Of a stretch of 64,000 bases of DNA, positions 37,211-45,372 are shown in pieces; within the stretch, counting starts at the first letter, position 1; every line of letters begins with the position of its first letter. Source of the DNA: Spiroplasma chinense (lineage in GTDB: Bacteria; Bacillota_I; Bacilli_A; Mycoplasmatales; Mycoplasmataceae). The stretch spans positions 1 through 64,000 of the forward strand of contig NZ_CP043026.1 in NCBI RefSeq assembly GCF_008086545.1, given 5' to 3'. The position numbers and the translations under genes were made by a program. Below the pieces are notes generated by a model that ran no database searches, had not been told where the DNA came from, and was given only the letters and a program-made list of their open reading frames with translations.

Positions 37211-37723
37211 ATGAATACAATCAAAATTAAATTTATTCTTGAGGATGGAAGAGAAATGAAAGCAGATTTATATCCTGATTTAGCACCAATTAGTGTTGAA
37301 AATTTCGTAAACTTAATAAAAGATAAATATTTCGATGGTCTTATTTTCCACAGAGTAATTAAAGGATTTATGATCCAAGGTGGTGGAATGACTTTGGATA
37401 TGAATGAAAAAGGTGGATTACAAGAAATTAAAGGTGAGTTTTCAATCAATGGTTGAAACAAAAATGCAATGGAATTAAGTCATGTTCCAGGAGTTCTTTC
37501 AATGGCAAGAACTAATGTTCCAGATAGTGCAACAAGTCAATTCTTTATTGTAACTGGAGATGCTAAATTCTTAGATGGACAATATGCTTCATTTGGAAAA
37601 TTAAGTGATCAAGCTAGTTTAGATGTTGCTCTTGCAATTGAAAACGTTGAAACTACATCAAAAGGTTTCCACGATGACGTACCAGTAGAGCCAATTATCA
37701 TTAAAACTGTAGAATTAATCTAA
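37211..37723 (+). CDS. ppiB: Cyclophilin-type peptidyl-prolyl cis-trans isomerase
   Basis: 170 aa, cytoplasmic (no signal peptide). Cyclophilin core: [23 protein letters not shown] and [10 protein letters not shown] catalytic and binding segments. Ribosome site AGGAGG 7 nt before ATG. TGA-Trp at 37454-37456. Stands alone between two terminators. Confidence 0.93.
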
Positions 37724-37745
37724 ATACCTGTAAGGGTATTTTTCT
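37723..37745 (+). terminator. ppiB terminator
   Basis: AATACC / GGTATT short stem followed by Ts, starting in the ppiB stop codon. Confidence 0.65.
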
Positions 37746-37770
37746 ATTTTTTTGAAAAAAATAAAACTTT

Positions 37771-37800
37771 TTGGAAATTTTTTAATTTTTTAGTTATAAT
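37771..37800 (+). promoter_or_regulatory. Promoter of candidate ncRNA
   Basis: TTGGAA (37771-37776), 18-bp spacer, TATAAT (37795-37800). One of the best sigma-A-like promoters in the window. It drives no conserved reading frame. Confidence 0.65.
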
Positions 37801-37806
37801 AATAGT

Positions 37807-38116
37807 GGGTTATCCCAATACTTGAATGAGAATGAGTAGAAAAAGTTTACGGTTATATTTAAAAAATATATTGAACAAAAAGGATGAAAACTAGCTGAAG
37901 CGAAAGCAACATCTGTTGTGAATAATTTCAATTACACAGATTTATTAAAACTAAATTACATGTTTCTAATTGTTGTAGTTCTCCTAACTAGATAATTATG
38001 ATCTGTGTATAGAGTTTCACCCTATAGCAAAGCTTTTGTAAAGTCTTCCCAATGCTTTTACAAAAGAATTTGCTAATAGATAATCCAGACAAAAGCACGA
38101 AAGTGCTTTTGTTTTT
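37807..38116 (+). ncRNA. Candidate 310-nt non-coding RNA
   Basis: Bounded by a strong promoter and a strong terminator (CAAAAGCAC-GAAA-GTGCTTTTG-TTTTT, 38090-38116). The 3' part forms a long imperfect hairpin: AGCAAA with TTTGCT enclosing CTTTTGTAAAG with CTTTTACAAAAG (about 38032-38074). No frame is open across it with table 4, although one 45-codon stretch (about 37835-37995, no start codon) is free of stops. I could not match it to tmRNA, RNase P RNA or 6S RNA signatures. It could also be a decayed gene. Confidence 0.5.
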
Positions 38117-38251
38117 CTTATTAAAGTAAAAAAGTATGAAAAAATTCATACTTCTTGTGTTATTATTATTTATGGCAGATTTTAATTGTGGAAGTAAGAA
38201 CAAGAATTGTTCGTACGTTAGTACCACAGCGAAAACAGGGAGGTGTTGTTC
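38117..38251 (+). promoter_or_regulatory. rplK leader region
   Basis: Contains a hairpin AAGTATGAA / TTCATACTT (38132-38153), then TGTGG...CCACA (about 38187-38229) enclosing further pairing near AAGAACAAGAATTGTTCG. Leaders of the L11-L1 operon are often autoregulated by L1, but no L1-site consensus was identified here. The promoter is not clear. Confidence 0.35.
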
Positions 38252-38686
38252 GTGGCAAAGAAAATCACACGTATAGCAAAATTAGAATTTATGGCAATGC
38301 AAGCAAAACCAGGTGCAGAATTAGCTTCACTTGGAATTAACATGCCTCAATTCACACAACAATTTAATGATGCCACTAAAGACAGAGCAGGAGAAGTTGT
38401 GCCAGTAGTTATTACTGCATATGATGATAAATCATTTGATTTCATCTTAAAAACAGCTCCAGCAGCATTTATGTTAAAAAAAGCAGCGGGAATTCAAAAA
38501 GGAGCATCAAAAACTGGGACAGAAACAGTTGCAACTTTAACTGCAGACGATATTAAAAAAATCGCAGAATACAAAATGAAAGACTTAAATGCAAATACAA
38601 TTGAAGCAGCAATGAGAATTATCGAAGGTTCAGCAAGAAACATGGGTATCAAAGTAACAGGTATGCCTGAAAAAGGGGATAAATAG
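38252..38686 (+). CDS. rplK: 50S ribosomal protein L11
   Basis: 144 aa. Starts with GTG ([20 protein letters not shown]), 7 nt after GGGAGG; the in-frame GTG at 38243 overlaps that ribosome site and is rejected. [12 protein letters not shown] is typical L11. rplA follows after 2 nt. Confidence 0.96.
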   Translation: MAKKITRIAKLEFMAMQAKPGAELASLGINMPQFTQQFNDATKDRAGEVVPVVITAYDDKSFDFILKTAPAAFMLKKAAGIQKGASKTGTETVATLTADDIKKIAEYKMKDLNANTIEAAMRIIEGSARNMGIKVTGMPEKGDK

Positions 38687-38688
38687 TT

Positions 38689-39375
38689 ATGCCAAAATTA
38701 AGTAAAAAATTAACTGCAGTTAACGCTAAAGTTGACAAAACTAAATTATACCCAATTGCTGAAGCTATTAAATTAGCAAAAGAAACTTCAATTACAAAAT
38801 TTGATTCTACAGTAGAAGTTGCTTTCAACTTAAACGTAGATCCAAGACATGCTGACCAACAAATTAGAGGGGCTCTTGTTTTACCAGGAGGAACTGGAAA
38901 ATCACAAAAAGTTTTAGTTCTTACAAAAACAAAAGCTAAAGATGCTGAAGAAGCAGGAGCAGATTTTGTTGGAGCAGAAGAATTAATCCAAAAAATCCAA
39001 AAAGAAAACTGATTTGATTTTGACGTAATTGTAGCTACACCAGAAATGATGGCTGAATTAGGAAAAATCGGGAAAGTTTTAGGACCAAAAGGATTAATGC
39101 CTAACCCAAAAACTGGAACAGTTACTATGGATGTTAAAAAAGCTTTAGAAGAAATTAAAAAAGGTAAAGTTGAATACAGAACTGATAAAGAAGGAAATAT
39201 TCACTCAATCTTAGGAAAAGTTTCATTTAAAGAAGAAGATTTAATGAAAAACTATGCAGCATTATTTGATGTAATCAGAAAAGCAAAACCTGCAGCTGTA
39301 AAAGGAACTTACATTAAAAACATTTCAGTAACAACAACAATGGGTCCTGGAATCAAAGTTCTAATCGAAAACTAG
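38689..39375 (+). CDS. rplA: 50S ribosomal protein L1
   Basis: 228 aa. L1 hallmarks: [47 protein letters not shown] and the C-terminal [13 protein letters not shown]-Trp at 39010-39012. Last gene of the rplK-rplA operon. Confidence 0.97.
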
Positions 39376-39379
39376 AAAC

Positions 39380-39411
39380 AAAAAACTACTTTTAAAAGTA
39401 GTTTTTTTTAT
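39380..39411. terminator. Bidirectional terminator, rplA and peptide cluster
   Basis: Perfect AAAAAACTACTTTT / AAAAGTAGTTTTTT. It ends rplA on the plus strand and the MFS gene of the peptide cluster on the minus strand (stop at 39413-39415). Confidence 0.85.
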
Positions 39412-39412
39412 T

Positions 39413-40732
39413 TTAAATTTCTTCTTGTTCTTCTGCTAGTAATTTTGTTTTCTCTAATAGACTTAAACTTTCTTCTATTGAAGAAAGTTTTTTTACCATT
39501 TTTTTTGAATTTAACTTTCCATATTTTTCTTTTAATAAAAGAAGACCTTTTATTTTTTGATCGATATCTTTAGAACATTTTACTAGGTAAATCAAATATA
39601 AAAATGTTGCAAGAGAAAATGAAATAATCAGAAAAATAAATATAGAACTTTGAACTATTTTAAAATCTTTATAAATCAAAAACAAAATTTGAAAACCTAT
39701 CATCAACATGGAAGATACACCACTCATTATGGAAATAAAACTTGCTCTAATTGAACTTAAAATAAGTTCATTAACCTTATTCATTAGATGTACATAAAAT
39801 AATATCAAGGTTGTGTTTAATGTAACAAAAATTACAACAAAAAAATAAATGTTTTTAGTTGTAAAGAAAGATATCAAAACTAAAGAAACTAAAATAAAAA
39901 TTGACGTCAATTTATATCAATTCAATTTTTTGATAAAGGAAAGAAATAGTAACACACCTCCACCAAAGGCACTTGTAAATGCATAAATCAAACTTATACT
40001 TAAAGGAGTTTGAGAAAGGTTTTCAAAAATTACTTGTCCGTAAATAAACATAATAGAAACTGAAGACTGTAATAAAGCAAAAATAGAAATAAAGTAATAT
40101 AATTCTTTTTTATGTTTAAATTCAAGTTTCAATTCCTTAAAAATTTTGATCTCATTTTTTTCTAAATATTTAGTGTGCTTATCTTTAATTGCGAATAAAA
40201 CTAAAAGCGTGATCACATGTGAAGAACAAGTGAATATAAATATTCATTTTCAATTCAACAATCATACTAATTGACCTCCCAAAGAATCTGCTAAAAACAT
40301 TGAGCAAATTGAAACTACATGAATTATTGAACTTAATTTAATATATTTCTTTTTGTTTTCTTTGTCTAAGTTATCATAAAGCAAAGCTTCACTTGTACCT
40401 GAAGCAAGAGCTAATGAAAACGCATAAATTAAGAAAGCAATAAAAAGTAAAATAATTTTAAATGCAAATATCATTAACAAAGCATATGTGAATATTCCAA
40501 TATTTGCAATGATTAACATTTTCTTTCTTCCAAATTTATCTGCAAGAATTCCAGATAAATATTCACTGAACAATAAGGCGACAGAGAAAGTAATTTGTAA
40601 AGTAGCAATTTGAGATAAAGAGTATCCTAGATTTGTTAAATAAATCATTCACAAAGAATTTTCAAACATAAGAGTAACAAAAAATGTGTAAAAACAAATC
40701 TTAATAAAAAATACTTTTTGTTGTTTTTTCAT
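39413..40732 (-). CDS. MFS transporter, putative peptide exporter of the MccB-like cluster
   Basis: 439 aa with about 12 hydrophobic segments. MFS signature between TM2 and TM3: GILADKFGRKKML. The C-terminal about 60 residues are a charged cytoplasmic coiled-coil-like tail. Trp codons TGA. Ribosome site AAGGAAG, 12 nt after the stop of the preceding gene, so it belongs to the minus-strand operon that starts with the 15-codon peptide gene. By position it corresponds to MccC, the MFS pump that exports microcin C. Unlike its two upstream neighbours the frame is intact. Specificity is inferred only from context. Confidence 0.82.
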
Positions 40733-40744
40733 CTTTTCACTTCC

Positions 40745-42062
40745 TTACTGTCATCAATTATCTTTAAATCTATAAAAATCATTCTCATCTATATAGAAAA
40801 AAGTATTAATAGAGCTGTTTGTTAAATAGATATGCCTTAGGTTACCATAAACTAAAATATTGGTGTTGCTATTTATATATTTTAGAACCGACTCTCTATT
40901 ATTTTCTTGTAAATAATATTGTCGATTTAAAAAATTAATTAATTTTTTTCTATTTGTCATTCCTCGTACCATACTTATAAAAATTTTACAAAAGGTGTAG
41001 TAATCATTAGTAATAGGTTTAAAAATTTTATATTTGATATCGTAATTGTCTTTATAAATTTCCTTTAAATAATCCGTCATACTAAATTCAAAAATTTTAT
41101 ATTTTATCGAGTTAGACTCGAGAAACTGTATAAGTGTTGTGATGTTTTTCTTGTTTGGAAAATAACCGGGCAATAAAATATTCACACTTTTTTTTGAATT
41201 AATTTTTTTTTCAATACTTCGATTTTCAAAGAGTAAAGAAGATTCGAAAACTTTAAAATAATTTTTATGAAAGTTTTTAAAAGTATTGTAATTTTTTAGA
41301 AGATGTAGTTTGAAAGCTTCCTTTAAATTGTTATCCTTAAATTCATAGCACATATATAGCCCGGAACTCTTCTCAAATACCCTGTCTATTATTTCTTTAC
41401 GACTCAAGAGGGAGTACTTAAAAAAGAGTGAATTTGTTATAACATTACATTTAAGTTTATAAAATTTTTTTAAAACGAGATTTATTTTACTTACTTTTAT
41501 GAATATAAGTTTTTTGATCTTACGATTTTTTATTATAGGTTTTAATACAATTTTTTTTCTTGTGTGTTTCTCTACGGTAAAATCACCATTGGTCAAATTT
41601 TTATTTTGAACCTTAAATGGGCTAAAGTAAATGGAAGACAAAACTTCTTGAGCAGTTTTTCAATCATCAACATAAATTTCCATTTCGTTTTTTTTAAAAT
41701 AAATTTGTATTTCATCTAGTTCTATTTTGTCTTCAAAATATTCTCTAACACCCAATATAAAACCCAAAGAAGCAGCAGCTGGAGTTTTGTTTTTTTAAGT
41801 GATAAATTAATGAATTATACACATCTCTCAGCTCAATTTTTAAACCATTAGACCATTTTTGAGCTCTAATTTTCAAAATGAGTTTGTTCTTCTGAATTAA
41901 ATGCGAACATATCGAACCAGAATTATTAAAGTCAATTATGGGTTGATATAAGAAACCGAGTATATAGTTTTGGTTATAGTCTCTACATCCAATTAAATCT
42001 ATGGTTTTTGGTATATCTTCAAGGAATATATAAATATTCCTACTATCGTCTTTTAATTTCAT
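40745..42062 (-). pseudogene. Oligopeptide-binding-protein-like gene, frameshifted, no signal peptide
   Basis: Resembles the SBP_bac_5 fold (OppA/SgrR C-terminal type): ILKIRAQKWSNGLKIELRDVYNSL matches the L-R-x-x-V-K-F-x-D-G plus A-x-D-V-x-x-S region, and SPFKV...LTNGDFTVEKHTRKKIVLKP matches the G-T-G-P-Y-x-L-x-x-x-x-R-x-x-L element. Reconstructed length about 438 aa. No signal peptide or lipobox, so it would be cytoplasmic. The frame breaks at 41790-41796: the run is A7 on the coding strand and one extra A joins the two halves exactly (H-L-K-K then N-K-T-P-A-A-A). Unrepaired, the first part ends at 41745. The ATG at 42062 overlaps the end of the MccB-like gene. Ends W-W-Q, 12 nt before the MFS gene. 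Confidence 0.68.
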
Positions 42063-42989
42063 AATTTAAAAAACTAATTTCCTTTCCAATATAGAGATTA
42101 TTATTTTTTCTTAAAAAATAGTTCATAACATCATTAGACAAAACCGCACCTATTATTAAATTTGTTGTTGAGGAAGAACCTTCAATTTTTAAATTATTAC
42201 TTTCAGTTTTGCTTTTTGGAAAACTATAATTTTTATTGTTGTATTTATCAATAATAGGGCCTCATCAACCAGATTCTATTCCAACAGCTGCAGTTATATA
42301 TGGTATTTTAGTTTCTCTTGAACATCTACTAGTTAATTCCAAAATTTTTTCTTTTGGTTGATCTGCACAATTTATAAAAAATGAAGGATTTTCGTTAATC
42401 AAAATTTTTTTGAGTTCCACTGTAGAATATATAAATTTGTTTATAATTTTTATACTAACATCTTCGTATTCCTGGTCTATCAAAGTTTTTAAATAATTTA
42501 CTTTATAATTATTTGTTCTTTTATAACTAAAAAAAGTTGTCTATTTAAATTTGAGATTTCTATTTTATCCCCATCGATCAATATAAATTTTTTAAATCCC
42601 GCTCTTAACATGCAATCCAGAACAACAGTGCCTAATCCTCCGCAACCTAAAATTAAAATTATTTCGTTTTCGATACTAGTAATAAATTCATTTATAGAAT
42701 AATTATCCCTGATTGCTTCCTGAAAGAAAGGGTAATTTTTTTCATACCTTGCATTTAAATGAATGGGTTCCTCTAGTTCTAAAATAAGATTTTTATTTTT
42801 TAAAAAGTTAAAAAGGGATGGATCTAGTTCGCTTTCTTGAAAACTGGGTTTATCTTGTACTTTCTTTATTTCTCATTCAAAATTACCCTCCTTGTCCTGA
42901 AGGGTAATTTTTTTGGTAAGATGCTGAAATACTATACTATTGATATCTTTATTGATTACTACCATTTTTTTGAATATTCATCTTTTCAT
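42043..42989 (-). pseudogene. MccB/ThiF-like peptide adenylyltransferase, frameshifted
   Basis: E1-like adenylating enzyme of the ThiF/MoeB/MccB group, about 315 aa when repaired. Residues 1 to about 75 form a small beta/helix region resembling the MccB peptide clamp, ending FNFLKNKNLILEL; then NARYEKNYPFF, matching the R-Y-S-R-N segment before the E1 core. Nucleotide site ILGCGGLGTVVL (about 128-139), acidic LIDGDKIE, NLNRQLFF and the catalytic-loop NCADQPKE. The two C-x-x-C zinc pairs of E. coli MccB are absent. A missing base in a T7 run (42529-42535) breaks the frame right after N-L-N-R-Q-L-F and leads to TAA at 42498-42500. Start ATG 42989 with GAGGAG. Confidence 0.75.
42880..42916 (+). 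terminator. Terminator-like inverted repeat antisense within the MccB-like gene
   Basis: AAAATTACCCT / AGGGTAATTTT, 11-bp perfect stem with a 12-nt loop and a T-run when read on the plus strand, although the plus strand has no gene here. On the coding strand it is inside codons 26-36. It may end an antisense transcript or be coincidental. Confidence 0.35.
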
Positions 42990-43004
42990 AAAACTCCTCA
43001 ACTT

Positions 43005-43030
43005 AAAAAACAAACGACTTATGTCGTTTG
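43005..43030 (-). terminator. Attenuator hairpin between the peptide gene and the MccB-like gene
   Basis: Minus-strand CAAACGAC-ATAA-GTCGTTTG stem (8 bp) followed by six Ts, lying 11 nt after the peptide stop and 15 nt before the MccB-like start. A complete intrinsic terminator inside the operon. It would give many short peptide mRNAs and few full-length ones, as in the mccA-mccB interval. Confidence 0.8.
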
Positions 43031-43041
43031 AAAATATTTTT

Positions 43042-43089
43042 TTAACAACGGTGAATTTCTTCGCTTACTTGTTCTTCGTTAAAAATCAT
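43042..43089 (-). CDS. 15-residue precursor peptide candidate (MccA-like position)
   Basis: Short frame MIFNEEQVSEEIHRC followed by TAA. Support: an exceptional ribosome site for this genome (AAAGGGGGGG, 5 nt before ATG), a promoter 50 bp upstream, and an intrinsic terminator right after the stop, before a peptide-adenylating enzyme gene. Known MccA peptides are 7 to about 20 residues and end in Asn, the residue activated by MccB; this one ends in Cys. If the MccB-like enzyme acts on it, the C-terminal carboxylate of Cys would be the target. It could instead be a leader peptide controlling attenuation. Too short to prove by homology. Confidence 0.6.
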   Translation of the reverse strand: MIFNEEQVSEEIHRC

Positions 43090-43094
43090 ATTAT

Positions 43095-43101
43095 CCCCCC
43101 C
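43095..43101 (-). repeat. G7 homopolymer in the peptide gene's ribosome-binding site
   Basis: Seven consecutive G on the coding strand, rare in a genome this AT-rich. Length change would move or alter the Shine-Dalgarno, so expression could be phase-variable. Confidence 0.6.
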
Positions 43102-43139
43102 TTTATTATTAATTTAAACCTATTCTTGAATAATACAAC

Positions 43140-43168
43140 TTTATATATTGCTGTATTTAAATTAACAA
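43140..43168 (-). promoter_or_regulatory. Promoter of the peptide cluster
   Basis: On the minus strand: TTGTTA (43163-43168), 17-bp spacer, TATAAA (43140-43145). The predicted start gives a leader of about 45 nt to the peptide ATG. Confidence 0.6.
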
Positions 43169-43200
43169 TAAATGAAACTATTTAAAACTATGTTTAGAAT

Positions 43201-43233
43201 AAAAAATACTACTTTCAAAAGTAGTATTTTTTA
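43201..43233 (-). terminator. Aldo/keto reductase terminator
   Basis: AAATACTACTTT / AAAGTAGTATTT stem with T-run on the minus strand, just after the reductase stop. It separates that gene from the peptide cluster. Confidence 0.8.
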
Positions 43234-43241
43234 TTTTAGAG

Positions 43242-44102
43242 TTAACCTCTTTGTGCAATCAAACTGTGAATTCATTCCACGCCTTTTGCGCTTGTGTGAT
43301 CGAAGAATAAAGATTCTTTTTGGTCTAATGATAATATTTCATTCATTTCTTGAGAAGTTAATTCAAAATCAAAGATATTGAAGTTTTCTTCCATTCTATT
43401 TTTGTTTACACTTTTTGTGATGAAAGGAACTTCTCTTTGGTAAAGTCATCTTAAAATTACTTGAGCTACAGATTTGTTGTGAGCTTTAGCAATAGTATTT
43501 AAAATTTCATTTTCAAAAATGTTATTTTTACCTTCACCAAATGGTGCTCATGCTTGAGGTGTTACATTATATTTTTTGTTTACTTCAATCGAGTTAATTC
43601 TTTGAAAGAAAGGATTAACTTCAATTTGGTTTACAGCTGGCACAACTCCATAGTCATTAAATAAACAAAGATCTACAAGTTTATCATCATAAAAGTTTGA
43701 AACTCCAATTGATTTAATTAAACCTTGTTCTTTTAAAGAAACTAGTGCTTTAAAAGATTCTCTATATTCACCAAAAGGTTGGTGTAATAATACTAAATCT
43801 ACATATGGAGTTTGAAGTCTTTCTAAACTTCTTTTAAAAGAAGCTATTGTTTGTTCATATCCATAATTACTTAATCAAATTTTTGTAGTTAAAAATATCT
43901 CTTCTCTTTTTACTTCGGTTTTTGCAAGTGCATTTCCTACAGCTTGTTCATTCATATAACTTTGAGCAGTATCTATTGCTCTAAATCCAACTGCAAGAGC
44001 ATCTAATACTGCTCTTTCACATTCTTTAAAGTCAGTGATTTGGAATGTACCAAATGAAATTACTGGCATTTGGTTACCATCGTTTAATGTTATTTTTTTC
44101 AT
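43242..44102 (-). CDS. Aldo/keto reductase
   Basis: 286 aa NADPH-dependent TIM-barrel reductase (2,5-diketogluconate reductase / YvgN-like). Signature [18 protein letters not shown] with catalytic Asp and Tyr, LTTKIW with catalytic Lys, a VDLVLLHQP segment with the His, IGVSNF and the cofactor motif [14 protein letters not shown]-Trp codons. Divergent from the MerR-type regulator gene, with a MerR-style promoter between them. Likely detoxifies reactive aldehydes. Confidence 0.92.
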
Positions 44103-44136
44103 TACAGTTACCTCCTCTTTTTTGTAACTATAAAAA

Positions 44137-44167
44137 ATTTTACAACCTTAGTGTTACTCTAGGTCAA
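44137..44167 (-). promoter_or_regulatory. MerR-type promoter of the aldo/keto reductase gene
   Basis: On the minus strand TTGACC (44162-44167), 19-bp spacer, TAAAAT (44137-44142). The spacer holds an imperfect dyad (CCTAGAGT-AAC-ACTAAGG). The overlong spacer with a central dyad is the hallmark of MerR-activated promoters. Confidence 0.65.
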
Positions 44168-44226
44168 GAGTAAAATTAAAATAATGTTAAAATATTTAAA
44201 GTATCAAGAAAAGGAATGATTAATTT

Positions 44227-44598
44227 ATGGAAAAAAAATACTATATAAATGATATAGCTAAAAAGTTTAATATATCAGAACACACATTACGTTATTATGA
44301 TAAAAAAATGTTACTTAAGAATTTTAAAAGAGATGATAATGGTTATAGATATTTAAATGAAGATGATCTAAGAACTATTGAAGTAATTATTTGTCTTAAA
44401 AAGACAAATATGAGTTTAGAAGATATTAAACATTATTTAAAGTTAGTAGAACAAGGTCGTGATACTTTAAAAGAAAGACAACAAATGATTGAAAAACAAT
44501 TACAAGAAGCTCATTCAATCAGAAAAGATATAGATGACCAAATAGTTTATCTTGAATATAAATTAAAATTTTATGATGATTTAATAAAAGAAAATTAA
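44227..44598 (+). CDS. MerR family transcriptional regulator (NmlR/AdhR-like)
   Basis: 123 aa. N-terminal winged HTH (YYINDIAKKFNISEHTLRYYDKKMLL), coiled-coil dimer helix at the C-terminus. A single Cys56 in IEVIICLKKTNMSLEDI sits where the AdhR/NmlR subgroup keeps its electrophile- or thiol-sensing cysteine. No metal-binding C-terminal motif. Flanked by the genes it most likely controls: aldo/keto reductase (divergent), NAD(P)-binding protein and flavodoxin-like lipoprotein. Confidence 0.88.
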   Translation: MEKKYYINDIAKKFNISEHTLRYYDKKMLLKNFKRDDNGYRYLNEDDLRTIEVIICLKKTNMSLEDIKHYLKLVEQGRDTLKERQQMIEKQLQEAHSIRKDIDDQIVYLEYKLKFYDDLIKEN

Positions 44599-44611
44599 TT
44601 TAAGTTTCCTC

Positions 44612-44642
44612 TTGCATTAGTCTAGGTCTAATGTTTTATCAT
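44612..44642 (+). promoter_or_regulatory. MerR-type promoter of the NAD(P)-binding protein gene
   Basis: TTGCAT (44612-44617), 19-bp spacer, TATCAT (44637-44642). A perfect dyad CATTAG-TCTAGGT-CTAATG (44615-44633) lies between the boxes. Confidence 0.7.
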
Positions 44643-44665
44643 TTATTTATGAGGAGGAAAAAATT

Positions 44666-45316
44666 ATGAAAATATTAATTTTAGGAGCAGCGGGAAGAAT
44701 ATCTGAATTAGTTACCGCAAGGTTACTAGAAAGAGATAATGTAGAATTAGTTTTATTTGCAAGAGATGCAAATAGAAGAATAAGCAACCAAGTTATTCAA
44801 AAAGAAAATGTAAAAGTAATAAATGGTGATTTTTCTCAAACACAAAAAATGCACGAGTTAATGCTTGAAGGTGTAGAAAAAGTTTATGTAAACGCTGCAA
44901 CAAATATTGAAGACACAATTTCAATTTTAGAAGCCGCAAAAGGTACAAAAGTTAATAAATTAATTTGAGCTAGTGCTGTAGGAATTTATGATGAAATAGA
45001 GGGGCCTTTTGCAGATTGACATTGAGGTATGGTTGGCGGCAAAGCTGCTTACAAAAAATACTATGATGCTATGGAACTTGTTGAAAAATTTGGAATTGAT
45101 TATTCAATATTAAGATATGCATGAATGCATAATAAGAAAAATGAAGATTATGAATTAACTCAAAAAGGCGAAAAATTTAAAGGTGTTGAAATTTCAAGAA
45201 ATGCTTGTGCGAAACTTGTTGAAGATATCATTTTCGATGATAAACAAACTTTTAAAAATACAAGTCTTGGAGTTTCTGAACCAAACACAGATTTTGATAA
45301 ACCAAGTTTTTATTAA
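44666..45316 (+). CDS. NAD(P)-binding Rossmann protein, NmrA/SDR-like
   Basis: 216 aa atypical short-chain dehydrogenase. Dinucleotide motif ILGAAGRISELV (about 4-15; the last Gly of G-x-x-G-x-x-G is replaced), Arg35 pocket in FARDANR suggesting NADP. WASAVGIYDE segment in place of a Ser-Tyr-Lys triad. Trp codons TGA. Ribosome site GAGGAGG. Under a MerR-type promoter. Likely a redox-stress protein; substrate unknown. Confidence 0.82.
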
Positions 45317-45321
45317 TTGTT

Positions 45322-45361
45322 CAATACACTAAATTTTATTTAGTGTTTTTTTTTTTTTTTT
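45322..45361 (+). terminator. Terminator of the NAD(P)-binding protein gene
   Basis: ACACTAAA-TTTTA-TTTAGTGT stem followed by a run of about 17 Ts, the longest homopolymer noticed in the window. Confidence 0.85.
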
Positions 45362-45372
45362 GAAAATAACAC

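Noticed and set aside
37807-38116. tmRNA or RNase P RNA
   Set aside because: Neither the alanyl-tRNA-like ends and tag frame of tmRNA nor the conserved P4 elements of RNase P RNA could be found.
41790-41796. Programmed -1 ribosomal frameshift at the A-run of the binding-protein-like gene
   Set aside because: The continuation lies in the +1 (equivalent to -2) frame, so a standard -1 slip on the A-run leads to the wrong frame; indel or transcriptional slippage fits better.
42837-43185. Plus-strand frames of 64-81 codons opposite the peptide cluster
   Set aside because: They have no ribosome sites, are Phe/Leu/Ile-rich antisense shadows and overlap the better-supported minus-strand peptide and MccB-like genes.
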